From assembly GCF_021440515.1 (NCBI RefSeq), contig NZ_JAKCMV010000002.1:59035-123034 (forward strand): a DNA stretch of 64,000 nt. Reading direction: 5' to 3'. Of this stretch, positions 54,620 through 63,870 are shown piece after piece. This stretch comes from Enterobacter asburiae (GTDB lineage: Bacteria > Pseudomonadota > Gammaproteobacteria > Enterobacterales > Enterobacteriaceae). The translations under genes and the position numbers were made by a program. Positions within the stretch are counted from its first letter, which is position 1; each line of letters begins with the position of its first letter. The notes under the pieces are model-generated. The model saw only the letters and a list, made by a program, of their open reading frames with translations. It did no database searches and was not told where the DNA came from.

Positions 54620-55720
54620 TTATGCCTTGTTCTGACGCCACCATTCGGCCAGCAGTACGCCGGTCGCAACGGAAACGTTCAGACTTTCAACATTGCCCGT
54701 ACCGTCAATAGATACGCTCAGATCGGAGCTCGACAGCGCTGCTTCAGACAGACCGTCACGCTCCTGACCCAGCACCAGCACCATCTTACGCGGGAGCGTC
54801 GCTTTAAACAGCGGCGTCCCGGCGTGGCTGGAGGTGGTTACAATGGCGTAGCCCGCTTTACGGAACTGCTCGATAGCATCCAGAACGCTATCGCCCGTGA
54901 TAGGCTGCACGTGCTCGGCACCGCCTTCCGCAGTACGGATCGCCGCACCGGATTCCAGCAGCGCTGCATCCTGCAACAGCACGCCTTTCACGCCGAAGTG
55001 CGCACAGCTGCGCATCATCGCGCCCAGGTTATGCGGGTTGCCTACGTCTTCCAGCGCCAGAACGCAGTCGTCCTCGTCAGCCTGGCTCACCCACTGCTGA
55101 ACGGTCGTGCCGTTACGTTTTTTGATCAGGAAGCACACGCCGCCGTGGTGTTCCGTGCCGGACGCTTTGGTCAGCTCGGCATCATCTACCACATGGTAGG
55201 CTTTGCGGTTTGCCGCCATCCAGCGCAGCGCTTCTTTAAAGCGCGGGGTTACGCTCTGGATAAACCAGGCGCGAACGATACACTCAGGACGGCTCAGGAA
55301 CAGCGCCTGACAGGCGTTTTCACCGTAGACGCGGGTCTCTTCCGCACGCTGACGGCGCAGCACTTCAGGATCGATAAAGCTTTTACCGCTGATCCCGCCG
55401 TGATCGGCTTTTTCAGGCGCTTCTTCGCCCGGTGCGCGGGACACCGTGCGCCATGGGGATGAATTGTCGCGTGAGAAATCATCACGCGGACGATCGTCGC
55501 GTGGACGGTCACTGCGTGGGCGGTCGGAACGCGGACGGTCATCGCCGCGGTTATTCCTGTCATCGCGGGCGGGGCGACGGCCACCGTCTGCACGAGAAGA
55601 CGCCGGACGCCCGCCACCTTTTCCGGTACGCGGATTTTGGGTGCGTTTATCAGAGTCATCATCACTGCGGACATACATCACTTTGACCTTGCCGCTTTTG
55701 TTTTTTAATTCGTCGTTCAT
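54620..55720 (-). CDS. yfiF: SPOUT-family tRNA/rRNA methyltransferase YfiF
   Basis: 366-residue TrmH-like (SpoU) methyltransferase of unknown target. The C-terminal SPOUT domain has [28 protein letters not shown] and [16 protein letters not shown]. The N-terminal 85 residues are low-complexity and rich in Arg and Asp, with four 5-residue units DRPR(S/D) that make the protein about 20 residues longer than E. coli YfiF (345). Start at ATG 55720 ([20 protein letters not shown]); an in-frame alternative four codons upstream is less like E. coli. A GC-rich hairpin stands before the start. Confidence 0.92.
   Translation of the reverse strand: MNDELKNKSGKVKVMYVRSDDDSDKRTQNPRTGKGGGRPASSRADGGRRPARDDRNNRGDDRPRSDRPRSDRPRDDRPRDDFSRDNSSPWRTVSRAPGEEAPEKADHGGISGKSFIDPEVLRRQRAEETRVYGENACQALFLSRPECIVRAWFIQSVTPRFKEALRWMAANRKAYHVVDDAELTKASGTEHHGGVCFLIKKRNGTTVQQWVSQADEDDCVLALEDVGNPHNLGAMMRSCAHFGVKGVLLQDAALLESGAAIRTAEGGAEHVQPITGDSVLDAIEQFRKAGYAIVTTSSHAGTPLFKATLPRKMVLVLGQERDGLSEAALSSSDLSVSIDGTGNVESLNVSVATGVLLAEWWRQNKA
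55481..55540 (-). repeat. four 15-bp tandem units inside yfiF
   Basis: Codons 61-80 of yfiF are four copies of [10 protein letters not shown], with near-identical 15-bp DNA units (CGTGGACGGTC type). E. coli YfiF lacks this expansion. The number of units could vary between strains without a frameshift. Confidence 0.8.
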
Positions 55721-55737
55721 GCTTTTCTCCACCAGCG

Positions 55738-55754
55738 CTGCGCGAAGCGCGCAG
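55738..55754 (-). promoter_or_regulatory. GC-rich hairpin in the yfiF leader
   Basis: CTGCGC and GCGCAG pair around a 5-base loop, 18 bp before the yfiF start. It may limit ribosome access. No known regulator. Confidence 0.4.
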
Positions 55755-55926
55755 ATTACCCGATGTGTAAGCTCATAGCCATTAATTCGTACAAAAGCCT
55801 GTGACTATTGTTCTCATTGAATAAAACGCATTGTCGTTTCAAACAGCCTCAATGATAATATGTAACATCTTGGAAACAAAATCGGCATTCCGCCGCTCTG
55901 TCACACTGTTCTATCAGAGGTTAGTT

Positions 55927-56346
55927 ATGAATACCGTATGTGCCAACTGTCAGGCTCTAAACCGCATTCCAGAGGACCGGATTGATGATGGTGCGAAATG
56001 CGGGCGTTGCGGTCATGAACTCTTTGACGGCGACGTTATCAACGCGACGGACGCGACGCTGGACAAACTTCTCAAGGACGATCTGCCGGTGGTTGTCGAT
56101 TTCTGGGCACCCTGGTGTGGCCCGTGCAAAAGCTTTGCGCCCGTCTTTGAAGATGTTGCCGAAGAGCGCAGCGGCAAGATGCGTTTCGTGAAAGTGAACA
56201 CCGAAGCGGAACGCGAGCTGAGCGCCCGTTTCCGTATCCGCAGCATTCCGACCATTATGATTTTCAAAAATGGCGAAGTGATCGACATGCTTAACGGCGC
56301 GGTCCCGAAAGCCCCGTTCGAAAGCTGGCTCAACGAATCCCTGTAA
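55927..56346 (+). CDS. trxC: thioredoxin 2
   Basis: 139-residue thioredoxin with an extra N-terminal zinc domain: CANCQ at the start and CGRCGHELF at about 30 (four Cys). The active site is [10 protein letters not shown]. Reduces disulfides and is induced through OxyR in E. coli. The frame is open 32 codons upstream; ATG 55927 matches the E. coli start MNTVC. A 9-bp hairpin follows the stop. Confidence 0.96.
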   Translation: MNTVCANCQALNRIPEDRIDDGAKCGRCGHELFDGDVINATDATLDKLLKDDLPVVVDFWAPWCGPCKSFAPVFEDVAEERSGKMRFVKVNTEAERELSARFRIRSIPTIMIFKNGEVIDMLNGAVPKAPFESWLNESL

Positions 56347-56351
56347 CAATC

Positions 56352-56374
56352 GCGGGGCACATCTTGTGCCCCGT
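56352..56374 (+). terminator. trxC hairpin
   Basis: CGGGGCACA and TGTGCCCCG around a short loop, 6 bp after the trxC stop, followed by TTCCCGCC, which is poor in T. A weak terminator, so some read-through into tapT is likely. Confidence 0.6.
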
Positions 56375-56415
56375 TCCCGCCTCTGCGAAAATGGCGTTTT
56401 TCCTGCATTTCGCCC

Positions 56416-57114
56416 ATGACTGATAACGCCGTTCTTCAATTACGCGCCGAACGCCTCGCGCGTGCGACCCGCCCTTTTCTTGCTCGCGGCAACCGTGTTC
56501 GCCGCTGTCAGCGCTGCCTTCTGCCGCTGAAAGTTTGCCTGTGCGAAACGCTGGCAACCGCCGACGCGCGCAGCCGTTTTTGCCTGGTGATGTTCGATAC
56601 CGAACCGATGAAGCCCAGCAATACCGGTCGGCTGATTGCCGATATTCTGCCGGAAACGGTGGCGTTTCAGTGGTCACGTACCGAGCCGCCCCAGGCGCTA
56701 CTCGACCTGGTCGCCAGCGATGAGTATCAGCCTATGGTCGTTTTCCCGGCCTCGTATGCAGGTGAGCATCGGCAGGTGCTCTCTGCGCCGCCTTCGGGCA
56801 AACCGCCGCTGTTTATTATGCTGGACGGCACCTGGACCGAAGCACGGAAAATGTTTCGTAAAAGCCCCTACCTGGATGCGCTTCCTGTGATTTCGGTCGA
56901 CCTGTCTCGCGTATCGGCCTATCGCTTGCGCGAGGCCCACGCTGAGGGGCAATACTGTACGGCGGAAGTGGCTATCGCCCTGCTGGATTTAGCGGGAGAT
57001 ACCTCTGCGGCCGGTGCCCTCGGCAGACATTTTTCCTGTTTTCGCGAGCGCTATCTGGCAGGAAAAACGATTCATAAGGGCAGCATCACAGCAGACGAAG
57101 CAGAAAGCGTTTAA
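56416..57114 (+). CDS. tapT: tRNA-uridine aminocarboxypropyltransferase
   Basis: 232-residue DTW-domain enzyme (formerly YfiP) that makes acp3U47 in tRNA. Zinc-type cysteines in CQRCLLPLKVCLC and the DTW signature as LDGTWTEARKM. Length equals the E. coli protein. It runs into patZ after 35 bp, with which it forms an operon. Confidence 0.93.
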   Translation: MTDNAVLQLRAERLARATRPFLARGNRVRRCQRCLLPLKVCLCETLATADARSRFCLVMFDTEPMKPSNTGRLIADILPETVAFQWSRTEPPQALLDLVASDEYQPMVVFPASYAGEHRQVLSAPPSGKPPLFIMLDGTWTEARKMFRKSPYLDALPVISVDLSRVSAYRLREAHAEGQYCTAEVAIALLDLAGDTSAAGALGRHFSCFRERYLAGKTIHKGSITADEAESV

Positions 57115-57149
57115 AATCATCAGGTCACTCGCCTTTACAGGAGATCTGC

Positions 57150-59813
57150 ATGAGCCAGCGAGGGTTAGAAGCGCTACTGCGCCCTAAATCCATTGCCGTA
57201 ATCGGTGCGTCAATGAAGCCTGACCGCGCAGGTTATCTGATGATGCGTAATCTGCTGGCCGGGGGATTCAACGGCCCCGTCTTACCCGTCACGCCCTCCT
57301 GGAAAGCGGTGCAGGGCGTGCTTGCCTGGCCTGACGTGCAGAGTCTTCCTTTTGTGCCGGATCTGGCCGTGCTCTGCACCCACGCGAAGCGCAATCTGGA
57401 TCTCCTCGAATCGCTTGGGCAGAAAGGATGTAAAACCTGCATTATTCTCTCTTCTCCGCCAGAGCAGCAGGCTGAGCTTCTCGCCTGCGCCGGTCGCTAT
57501 CAGATGCGGATTCTGGGGCCGAACAGCCTCGGTTTACTCGCCCCCTGGCAGGGTTTGAACGCCAGCTTTTCGCCCGTGCCTATCCGCAAGGGCAAGCTGG
57601 CGTTTATTTCCCAGTCTGCTGCGGTGTCCAACACCATTCTCGACTGGGCGCAGCAGCGCGAGATGGGCTTTTCCTACTTTATTGCGCTGGGCGACAGCCT
57701 GGATATTGATGTCGACGAGCTGCTGGACTTCCTGGCGCGAGACAGTAAAACCAGCGCGATCCTGCTCTATCTTGAACACTTAAGCGATGCGCGGCGTTTT
57801 GTCTCTGCCGCGCGTAGCGCATCGCGTAATAAGCCCATTCTGGTCATCAAAAGTGGCCGCAGCCCGGCCGCACAGCGGCTTTTGCATTCGCATTCAGGAA
57901 TGGATCCCGCGTGGGATGCCGCTATCCAGCGTGCGGGCCTGCTCCGCGTGCAGGATACCCATGAGCTTTTCTCGGCCGTTGAAACGCTGAGCCATATGCG
58001 CCCGCTGCGCGGCGAAAAGCTGATGATTGTCAGCAATGGCGCGGCGCCCGCTGCGCTGGCGCTGGATGAACTGTGGCTGCGAAACGGTAAGCTGGCATCG
58101 TTAAGTGAAGAGACTCTCCAGCGCCTGCGCGATGCGCTGCCTGCCAGCGTTACCCCCGGCAACCCGCTGGATCTGCGCGATGATGCCAGCAGCGAACGCT
58201 ATATCAACGCCGTCAGGATTTTGCTCGACAGCCAGGACTTTGACGCGCTGATGATCATCCATTCCCCGAGCGCCGTTGCACCCGGCAGCGAGAGCGCGCG
58301 TGCGTTGATTGAGGCCGTGCGAAATCATCCGCGCGGGAAATATGTCACCCTGCTCACCAACTGGTGCGGTGAGTTCTCTTCGCAAGAGGCCCGGCGGCTT
58401 TTCAGTGAGGCGGGGCTTCCTACCTACCGCACGCCGGAAGGCACCATTACCGCGTTTATGCATATGGTGGAATACCGCCGTAACCAGAAACAGCTGCGCG
58501 AAACCCCGGCGTTATCGGGCAGTCAGACGGCAAACGCCGTGGATGTCCGCAGCCTGCTGCAACGCGCCATTCAGGAGGGAGCAACGTCGCTGGATACGCA
58601 TGAGGTACAGCCGATTCTGGGCAGCTACGGCATGCAAACCTTGCCCACCTGGATTGCCAGCGACAGCGCTGAGGCCGTGCATATTGCCGAGCAAATCGGC
58701 TATCCGGTTGCGTTAAAACTGCGCTCGCCGGATATCCCGCACAAATCTGACATTCAGGGCGTTATGCTCTATTTGCGCACCGCAGCGGAGGTCCAGCAGG
58801 CGGCCGACGCCATTATCGATCGCGTAAAAATGGCCTGGCCACAGGCGCGGATCCACGGCCTGCTGGTCCAGAGCATGGCTAACCGCGCGGGCGCGCAGGA
58901 GCTGCGGGTGGTGGTTGAGCACGATCCGGTCTTTGGCCCGCTGATTATGCTCGGCGAAGGGGGCGTTGAATGGCGCCCTGAAGAACAGGCCGTCGTCGCT
59001 CTCCCGCCGCTAAACATGAACCTGGCGCGCTACCTGATTATTCAGGCAATCAAAAGCAAAAAAATTCGCGGACGGAGCGCGCTTCGCCCTCTCGATATCG
59101 CCGGCCTCAGCCAGTTTTTAGTGCAGGTTTCAAACCTGATTGTTGATTGCGCGGAAATTCAGCGGCTGGATATTCACCCGCTGCTCGCCTCCGGCAGTGA
59201 GTTCACGGCTCTGGACGTGACGCTGGATATTGCGCCGTTTGAAGGTGACAACGAAAGCCGACTGGCGATCCGCCCCTATCCGCTTCAGCTTGAAGAGTGG
59301 GTTGAAATGAAAAACGGTGAACGGGTGCTGTTCCGCCCTATCCTGCCAGAGGATGAGCCGCTGCTGCGGGCGTTTATCTCACAGGTCACCAAAGAAGATC
59401 TTTACTATCGCTACTTCAGTGAGATCAACGAATTTACCCATGAAGATTTAGCCAACATGACCCAGATCGACTACGATCGTGAAATGGCGTTTGTTGCTGT
59501 TCGTCGTGTTGATGCAAAGGAAGAGATCCTCGGCGTAACAAGGGCTATCTCGGATCCTGATAACGTTGATGCCGAATTTGCCGTACTGGTGCGCTCGGAT
59601 CTTAAAGGACTGGGCCTGGGCAGGCGGCTGCTGGAAAAACTCATCGGTTATACGCGCGATCACGGACTGTTGCGTTTAAATGGCATTACTATGCCTAACA
59701 ATCGCGGGATGGTAACGCTGGCGCGCAAACTGGGATTTGACGTTGATATCCAGCTGGATGAAGGCATTGTCGCCCTTGCCCTGAGCCTGAATCCGACGGA
59801 TAAACAAGAGTAA
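57150..59813 (+). CDS. patZ: protein lysine acetyltransferase
   Basis: 887-residue enzyme (YfiQ/Pka) that acetylates lysines such as that of acetyl-CoA synthetase. N-terminal NDP-forming acyl-CoA-synthetase-like region (CoA-binding fold SIAVIGASMKPDRAGYL, ATP-grasp part PVALKLRSPDIPHKSDIQGV), then a GNAT domain in about the last 150 residues (FAVLVRSDLKGLGLGRRLLE acetyl-CoA loop). GGAGA ribosome site before ATG 57150. Same length class as E. coli (886). Confidence 0.95.
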   Translation: MSQRGLEALLRPKSIAVIGASMKPDRAGYLMMRNLLAGGFNGPVLPVTPSWKAVQGVLAWPDVQSLPFVPDLAVLCTHAKRNLDLLESLGQKGCKTCIILSSPPEQQAELLACAGRYQMRILGPNSLGLLAPWQGLNASFSPVPIRKGKLAFISQSAAVSNTILDWAQQREMGFSYFIALGDSLDIDVDELLDFLARDSKTSAILLYLEHLSDARRFVSAARSASRNKPILVIKSGRSPAAQRLLHSHSGMDPAWDAAIQRAGLLRVQDTHELFSAVETLSHMRPLRGEKLMIVSNGAAPAALALDELWLRNGKLASLSEETLQRLRDALPASVTPGNPLDLRDDASSERYINAVRILLDSQDFDALMIIHSPSAVAPGSESARALIEAVRNHPRGKYVTLLTNWCGEFSSQEARRLFSEAGLPTYRTPEGTITAFMHMVEYRRNQKQLRETPALSGSQTANAVDVRSLLQRAIQEGATSLDTHEVQPILGSYGMQTLPTWIASDSAEAVHIAEQIGYPVALKLRSPDIPHKSDIQGVMLYLRTAAEVQQAADAIIDRVKMAWPQARIHGLLVQSMANRAGAQELRVVVEHDPVFGPLIMLGEGGVEWRPEEQAVVALPPLNMNLARYLIIQAIKSKKIRGRSALRPLDIAGLSQFLVQVSNLIVDCAEIQRLDIHPLLASGSEFTALDVTLDIAPFEGDNESRLAIRPYPLQLEEWVEMKNGERVLFRPILPEDEPLLRAFISQVTKEDLYYRYFSEINEFTHEDLANMTQIDYDREMAFVAVRRVDAKEEILGVTRAISDPDNVDAEFAVLVRSDLKGLGLGRRLLEKLIGYTRDHGLLRLNGITMPNNRGMVTLARKLGFDVDIQLDEGIVALALSLNPTDKQE

Positions 59814-59924
59814 CCTACTGGAAATGTTAACCACTTTGGACGGCACTGGTGGTATCATTGTCCGCTTATGTTGTTTGCCTGGTACAGACAACCCTTCAAT
59901 GAAACAGAGAAGAAACGCACTGTG

Positions 59925-61280
59925 ATGTTGTCAAAATTTAAGCGTAATAAACATCAACAACACCTTGCTCAACTACCGAAGATTTCTCAGTCAGTTGATG
60001 ATGTAGAGTTCTTTTATGCTCCCGCTCATTTTCGGGAGACTCTTCTGGAAAAGATTGCCAGCGCGACACGACGCATTTGCATTGTCGCGCTTTATCTTGA
60101 ACAGGATGAAGGTGGCCGCGCGATCCTGAACGCGCTTTATGAAGCGAAACGTCTTCGCCCTGAACTCGATGTACGCGTGTTAGTGGACTGGCATCGTGCG
60201 CAGCGTGGACGTATCGGCGCGGCAGCTTCCAATACTAATGCTGACTGGTATTGCCGCACTGCCCAGGAAAACCCCGGTGTCGATATCCCGGTTTACGGCG
60301 TGCCCGTCAATACCCGTGAAGCGCTCGGCGTTCTTCATTTCAAAGGCTTCATCATTGATGATAGCGTGCTATACAGCGGCGCAAGCCTGAACGATGTTTA
60401 CCTGCATCAGCTTGATAAGTATCGCTACGATCGCTATCACCTGATCCGCAATGCGCAGATGGCCGACATCATGTTCAACTGGGTGGATAAAAACCTGGTG
60501 CATGGCCGCGGCGTCAACCGTCTTGACGATCCGCACCGCCCGAAAAGCCCCGAGATCAAAAACGACATTCGTCTTTACCGTCAGGAACTGCGCGACGCGG
60601 TTTATCATTTCCAGGGCGATGCGGGCAACGATGGGCTCTCCGTCACGCCGCTGGTCGGGCTGGGTAAATCGAGCCTGTTGAATAAAACCATCTTCCACCT
60701 GATGCCGTGTGCCGAGCAAAAGCTCACGATCTGCACGCCTTACTTTAACCTTCCTGCGGTACTGGTTCGTAACATCATCCAGCTGCTGCGCGACGGTAAG
60801 AAAGTCGAGATCATCGTGGGGGATAAAACGGCTAACGACTTTTACATTCCGGAAGATCAGCCGTTCAAGATCATCGGTGCATTACCCTATCTTTATGAGA
60901 TCAACCTGCGTCGTTTCCTGAGCCGCCTACAGTACTATGTGAATACCGACCAGCTGGTTGTGCGACTCTGGAAAGACGAAGATAACAGCTACCATCTTAA
61001 AGGGATGTGGGTCGACGACGAGTGGATGCTGTTAACCGGTAATAACCTGAACCCGCGCGCCTGGCGCCTGGATCTGGAAAACGCCATCCTGATCCACGAT
61101 CCGCAGCATGAGCTGGCCGCAAAGCGTGAACGTGAACTGGAGTTAATCCGCACGCATACCACCGTGGTGCGCCATTATCGCGATCTTCAGAGCATTGCCG
61201 ATTATCCGGTGAAGGTCCGCAAGCTTATCCGCCGTTTGCGTCGTATCCGCATCGACCGTCTCATCAGCCGTATTCTGTAA
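59925..61280 (+). CDS. pssA: CDP-diacylglycerol-serine O-phosphatidyltransferase
   Basis: 451-residue phospholipase-D-fold enzyme that makes phosphatidylserine, precursor of phosphatidylethanolamine. Two HKD-type motifs: LHFKGFIIDD (about residue 138) and YHLKGMWVDD (about 357). Peripheral, ribosome- and membrane-associated. The frame is open 19 codons upstream; ATG 59925 (MLSKFKRNKHQQHLAQLPKI) is the E. coli start. Confidence 0.96.
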   Translation: MLSKFKRNKHQQHLAQLPKISQSVDDVEFFYAPAHFRETLLEKIASATRRICIVALYLEQDEGGRAILNALYEAKRLRPELDVRVLVDWHRAQRGRIGAAASNTNADWYCRTAQENPGVDIPVYGVPVNTREALGVLHFKGFIIDDSVLYSGASLNDVYLHQLDKYRYDRYHLIRNAQMADIMFNWVDKNLVHGRGVNRLDDPHRPKSPEIKNDIRLYRQELRDAVYHFQGDAGNDGLSVTPLVGLGKSSLLNKTIFHLMPCAEQKLTICTPYFNLPAVLVRNIIQLLRDGKKVEIIVGDKTANDFYIPEDQPFKIIGALPYLYEINLRRFLSRLQYYVNTDQLVVRLWKDEDNSYHLKGMWVDDEWMLLTGNNLNPRAWRLDLENAILIHDPQHELAAKRERELELIRTHTTVVRHYRDLQSIADYPVKVRKLIRRLRRIRIDRLISRIL

Positions 61281-61284
61281 AAGC

Positions 61285-61311
61285 AGGCCCTGTCATCGAC
61301 GGGGCCTTTTT
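61285..61311 (+). terminator. pssA terminator
   Basis: AGGCCC(T)GTC and GAC(G)GGGCCT form a stem with one mismatch, followed by five T residues, just after the pssA stop and before yfiM. Confidence 0.8.
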
Positions 61312-61324
61312 CATGGAGTGAATC

Positions 61325-61648
61325 ATGCGCATCCCGCTTCTCCTCACCATCCTGTGCCTGACCGGGTGTAGCCATATGGCTAACGACAGCTGGTCGGGTC
61401 AGGATAAGGCCCAGCACTTTATCGCCTCAGCGATGCTGTCGGCTGCCGGAAATGAGTATGCCCAGCATCAGGGCTACAGCAGAGATCGCAGCGCGGCCAT
61501 CGGCTTTATGTTCTCCGTCAGTCTGGGTGCGTCGAAAGAACTGTGGGACAGCCGCCCTGCGGGGAGCGGCTGGAGCTGGAAGGACTTCGCCTGGGACGTA
61601 GCCGGCGCAACGACCGGCTATGCCGTATGGCAAATGGCCCACAACTAA
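61325..61648 (+). CDS. yfiM: YfiM-family lipoprotein
   Basis: 107-residue protein with a lipoprotein signal ([15 protein letters not shown], lipidated Cys15, Ser at +2, so outer membrane). The mature part has the [16 protein letters not shown] and [11 protein letters not shown] motifs of the DUF2279 type. Function unknown. It follows pssA after a terminator and its stop overlaps the kgtP stop by 4 bp. Confidence 0.9.
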   Translation: MRIPLLLTILCLTGCSHMANDSWSGQDKAQHFIASAMLSAAGNEYAQHQGYSRDRSAAIGFMFSVSLGASKELWDSRPAGSGWSWKDFAWDVAGATTGYAVWQMAHN

Positions 61649-62952
61649 AGGCGGATCCCCTTCCCTTTACGGTGCAGCATCAGCGAAACGATAAAGGCCA
61701 CTGCTCCCATCACGGTGACATACCAGAAGAAGGTTGTTTCACTGCCCACCGACTTAAGCGAGAGCGCAACGTACTCCGCCGATCCGCCAAACAGCGCATT
61801 CGCCACTGCATAAGACAGCCCTACCCCGAGAGCACGAACCTGTGCCGGGAACATTTCGGCTTTCAGGATCCCGCTGATAGAGGTGTAGAAGCTGACAATC
61901 ACCATCGCCACCATAATTAAGGCGAAAGCGGCGTAGGGAGAGGTCGTATGCTGTAGCGCCGTCAATAAGGGCACGGTGCCTATCGTGAGTAAACCGCCGA
62001 AAATTAACATTGATGTCCGGCGACCAATTTTGTCCGACAGCGCACCGATAGCTGGCTGAATAAGCATAAATATCAATAACGCAACCGTCATCACCACGCT
62101 GGCGATATTGGCATGCATCCCGGTGGTGTTGACCAGGTACTTTTGCATATAGGTGGTGAAGGTATAGAAGCTCAGCGATCCTGCGGCGGTAAAGCCTAAT
62201 ACCATCAAAAACGCCTTACGATTTCGCCATAGCCCTTTCATTGAGCCCGCTTCTTTAAGCGCCCTGACCTCCTGCTGCGACGTTTCATCAAGCTGGCGAC
62301 GCAGCCAGAGCGCCACAACGGCCAGCGCGGCCCCCAATGCAAATGGGATGCGCCAGCCCCAGGCACGTAAATCTTCATCACTCATGACCTGCTGAAGTAT
62401 CACCACAACCAACAGCGCAAGCAGCTGTCCGCCGATGAGCGTCACATACTGAAACGATGCGTAGAATCCCTTACGGCCTTCAACTGCGACTTCACTCATA
62501 TAGGTAGCGCTGGTGCCGTACTCACCTCCGACAGACAGGCCCTGGAACAGACGAGCCAGCAACAGCAGCGCCGGAGCCCATGTTCCAATTACGTCATATC
62601 CGGGCAGGCATGCAATCACCAGCGATCCGACGCACATCATGCAAACGGATATGAGCATGGATGTCTTACGCCCTCTTCTGTCGGCGATCCTGCCGAACAG
62701 CCATCCTCCAATAGGACGCATTAAGAATCCGGCGGCGAAGACACCTGCGGTTTGCAGAAGCTGGGTGGTGGTATTACCTGATGGGAAAAAGATATGTGCA
62801 AAGTAGAGCGAGCAAAATGAATAAACGTAAAAATCAAACCACTCGACAAGATTCCCCGATGAGGCCCCAACGATTGCCCATACCCGACGGCGGGTGTCGT
62901 GAGCCTTTAAGTTTGTCTTTTCCGTATCTGGACTTGCTACGGTTTCTGTCAT
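61645..62952 (-). CDS. kgtP: alpha-ketoglutarate permease
   Basis: 435-residue MFS proton symporter of the metabolite:H+ family, about 12 membrane helices. Signatures: [19 protein letters not shown] near the N-terminus, [18 protein letters not shown] loop 2-3 and [14 protein letters not shown]. The N-terminal 25 residues are cytoplasmic and polar. A near-consensus CRP site lies about 110 bp upstream. Confidence 0.95.
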   Translation of the reverse strand: MTETVASPDTEKTNLKAHDTRRRVWAIVGASSGNLVEWFDFYVYSFCSLYFAHIFFPSGNTTTQLLQTAGVFAAGFLMRPIGGWLFGRIADRRGRKTSMLISVCMMCVGSLVIACLPGYDVIGTWAPALLLLARLFQGLSVGGEYGTSATYMSEVAVEGRKGFYASFQYVTLIGGQLLALLVVVILQQVMSDEDLRAWGWRIPFALGAALAVVALWLRRQLDETSQQEVRALKEAGSMKGLWRNRKAFLMVLGFTAAGSLSFYTFTTYMQKYLVNTTGMHANIASVVMTVALLIFMLIQPAIGALSDKIGRRTSMLIFGGLLTIGTVPLLTALQHTTSPYAAFALIMVAMVIVSFYTSISGILKAEMFPAQVRALGVGLSYAVANALFGGSAEYVALSLKSVGSETTFFWYVTVMGAVAFIVSLMLHRKGKGIRL

Positions 62953-63060
62953 TTTAAATCCCCTGTCTCACAAAGCGGGCCATTGCCCACCAACAGTAAA
63001 ACTGGATTTAAAACGAATCGTTAGGTAAATAGAATGTTTCAAATGTGTTTCATTTGATTC

Positions 63061-63076
63061 TGTGAAGTGGATCAGA
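63061..63076. promoter_or_regulatory. CRP-like site upstream of kgtP
   Basis: TGTGAAGTGGATCAGA, one mismatch to TGTGA-N6-TCACA, in the 150-bp gap before kgtP. Catabolite control of a dicarboxylate permease is plausible. Confidence 0.45.
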
Positions 63077-63102
63077 TATTGAATTATTAGCTGACATACT
63101 AA

Positions 63103-63555
63103 TTAGCCCCACCTGCTCTGGTGCGCTTTTTTTCTGCGAAGATAATCTTCATCCGCGCGAATCTTGTCCCACCATTCTTTGAACACCGCAGCGGCTTCTG
63201 CTTTTACTGGATCATGATCAAGCGGTTTTACTTTACGCTCCTCATCATACTTTTTACCCCCTTTATGATTTGCATATCGGCGAGCGCGCGTATAACCCAT
63301 CTGTATGAATTTTCGCGCCATATCCATGCCCACAAAGTCATTTTTCTGTCGGTATTCCTCAAACAGATCATATATTTCTTGTGCGGAACGCGCTGCGACT
63401 TCAGCATTTTTATAGCGCCAGTGAGGGAGAATTTCACTTTTATACGGCTCTACCATTAAAACTCCCTGCTCGCCGCGGCCTACCTGATAAAGCTCGGGAC
63501 GATCGCGAAAGTTAATGCTGGTAAAGTCTTGCTGATAATCAAAGGGACGTGTCAA
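63103..63555 (-). CDS. DUF4385 domain protein
   Basis: About 150 residues if translation begins at the TTG at 63555 (TRPFDYQQDFTSINFRDRP). I recognise the DUF4385 pattern: RPELYQVGRGEQGVLMVEPY, LPHWRYK, FVGMDMARKFIQMGYTRARRYANHK. No function is known. The frame stays open to a TTG at 63642, but that extension crosses a REP-like half palindrome, so the later start is preferred. Basic C-terminus (DYLRRKKAHQSRWG). It lies between the rRNA operon terminator and kgtP; a TAAAAT -10-like box and a perfect inverted repeat stand at its start. Not present here in E. coli K-12. Confidence 0.7.
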   Translation of the reverse strand: MTRPFDYQQDFTSINFRDRPELYQVGRGEQGVLMVEPYKSEILPHWRYKNAEVAARSAQEIYDLFEEYRQKNDFVGMDMARKFIQMGYTRARRYANHKGGKKYDEERKVKPLDHDPVKAEAAAVFKEWWDKIRADEDYLRRKKAHQSRWG

Positions 63556-63564
63556 AGCGGCACC

Positions 63565-63588
63565 ATTGTTAAAAAGAATTTTAACAAT
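63565..63588. repeat. perfect 10-bp inverted repeat at the DUF4385 gene start
   Basis: ATTGTTAAAA (63565-63574) and TTTTAACAAT (63579-63588) with a 4-base centre, 10 bp before the likely start. It covers the TAAAAT -10-like box, so it could be an operator, or a hairpin that hides the ribosome site. Confidence 0.65.
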
Positions 63589-63644
63589 TGTAGGTTGGGT
63601 AAGGTCAAGCCGCCACCCGGCTATGTGTGTTGCGCCGCCCAAAG

Positions 63645-63675
63645 CAAAAAACCCCGCACCTTACGGTACGGGGTT
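63645..63675 (-). terminator. rRNA operon terminator
   Basis: AACCCCGTACC and GGTGCGGGGTT form a stem with one T-G pair and a 4-base loop on the minus strand, followed by a T run, 12 bp after the 5S gene. Confidence 0.92.
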
Positions 63676-63686
63676 CTTCTTGTTTG

Positions 63687-63806
63687 ATGCCTGGCAGTTC
63701 CCTACTCTCACATGGGGAGACCCCACACTACCATCGGCGCTACGGCGTTTCACTTCTGAGTTCGGCATGGGGTCAGGTGGGACCACCGCGCTAAAGCCGC
63801 CAGGCA
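63687..63806 (-). rRNA. rrf: 5S ribosomal RNA
   Basis: 120 nt from TGCCTGGCGGC to CTGCCAGGCAT on the minus strand, with the conserved CCCACCTGACCCCATGCCGA and GAACTCAGAAGTGAAACGCC segments. The ends pair with each other. Complete. Confidence 0.98.
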
Positions 63807-63870
63807 AATTCTGTAATCTGTATCAGGCTGAAAATCGTCTGTCTCTTCGCCAAAACAGCTTCGGCGTTGT

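Noticed and set aside
55775..55808. OxyR-like ATAG and CTAT elements before trxC
   Set aside because: ATAG and CTAT occur, but their distance does not fit the ATAG-N7-CTAT-N7-ATAG-N7-CTAT pattern, so the site is not called.
63603..63624. A further complete REP unit near the rRNA operon
   Set aside because: Only one arm (GCCGCCACCCGGC) is visible, so it was used as evidence about the DUF4385 start but not listed as a repeat.
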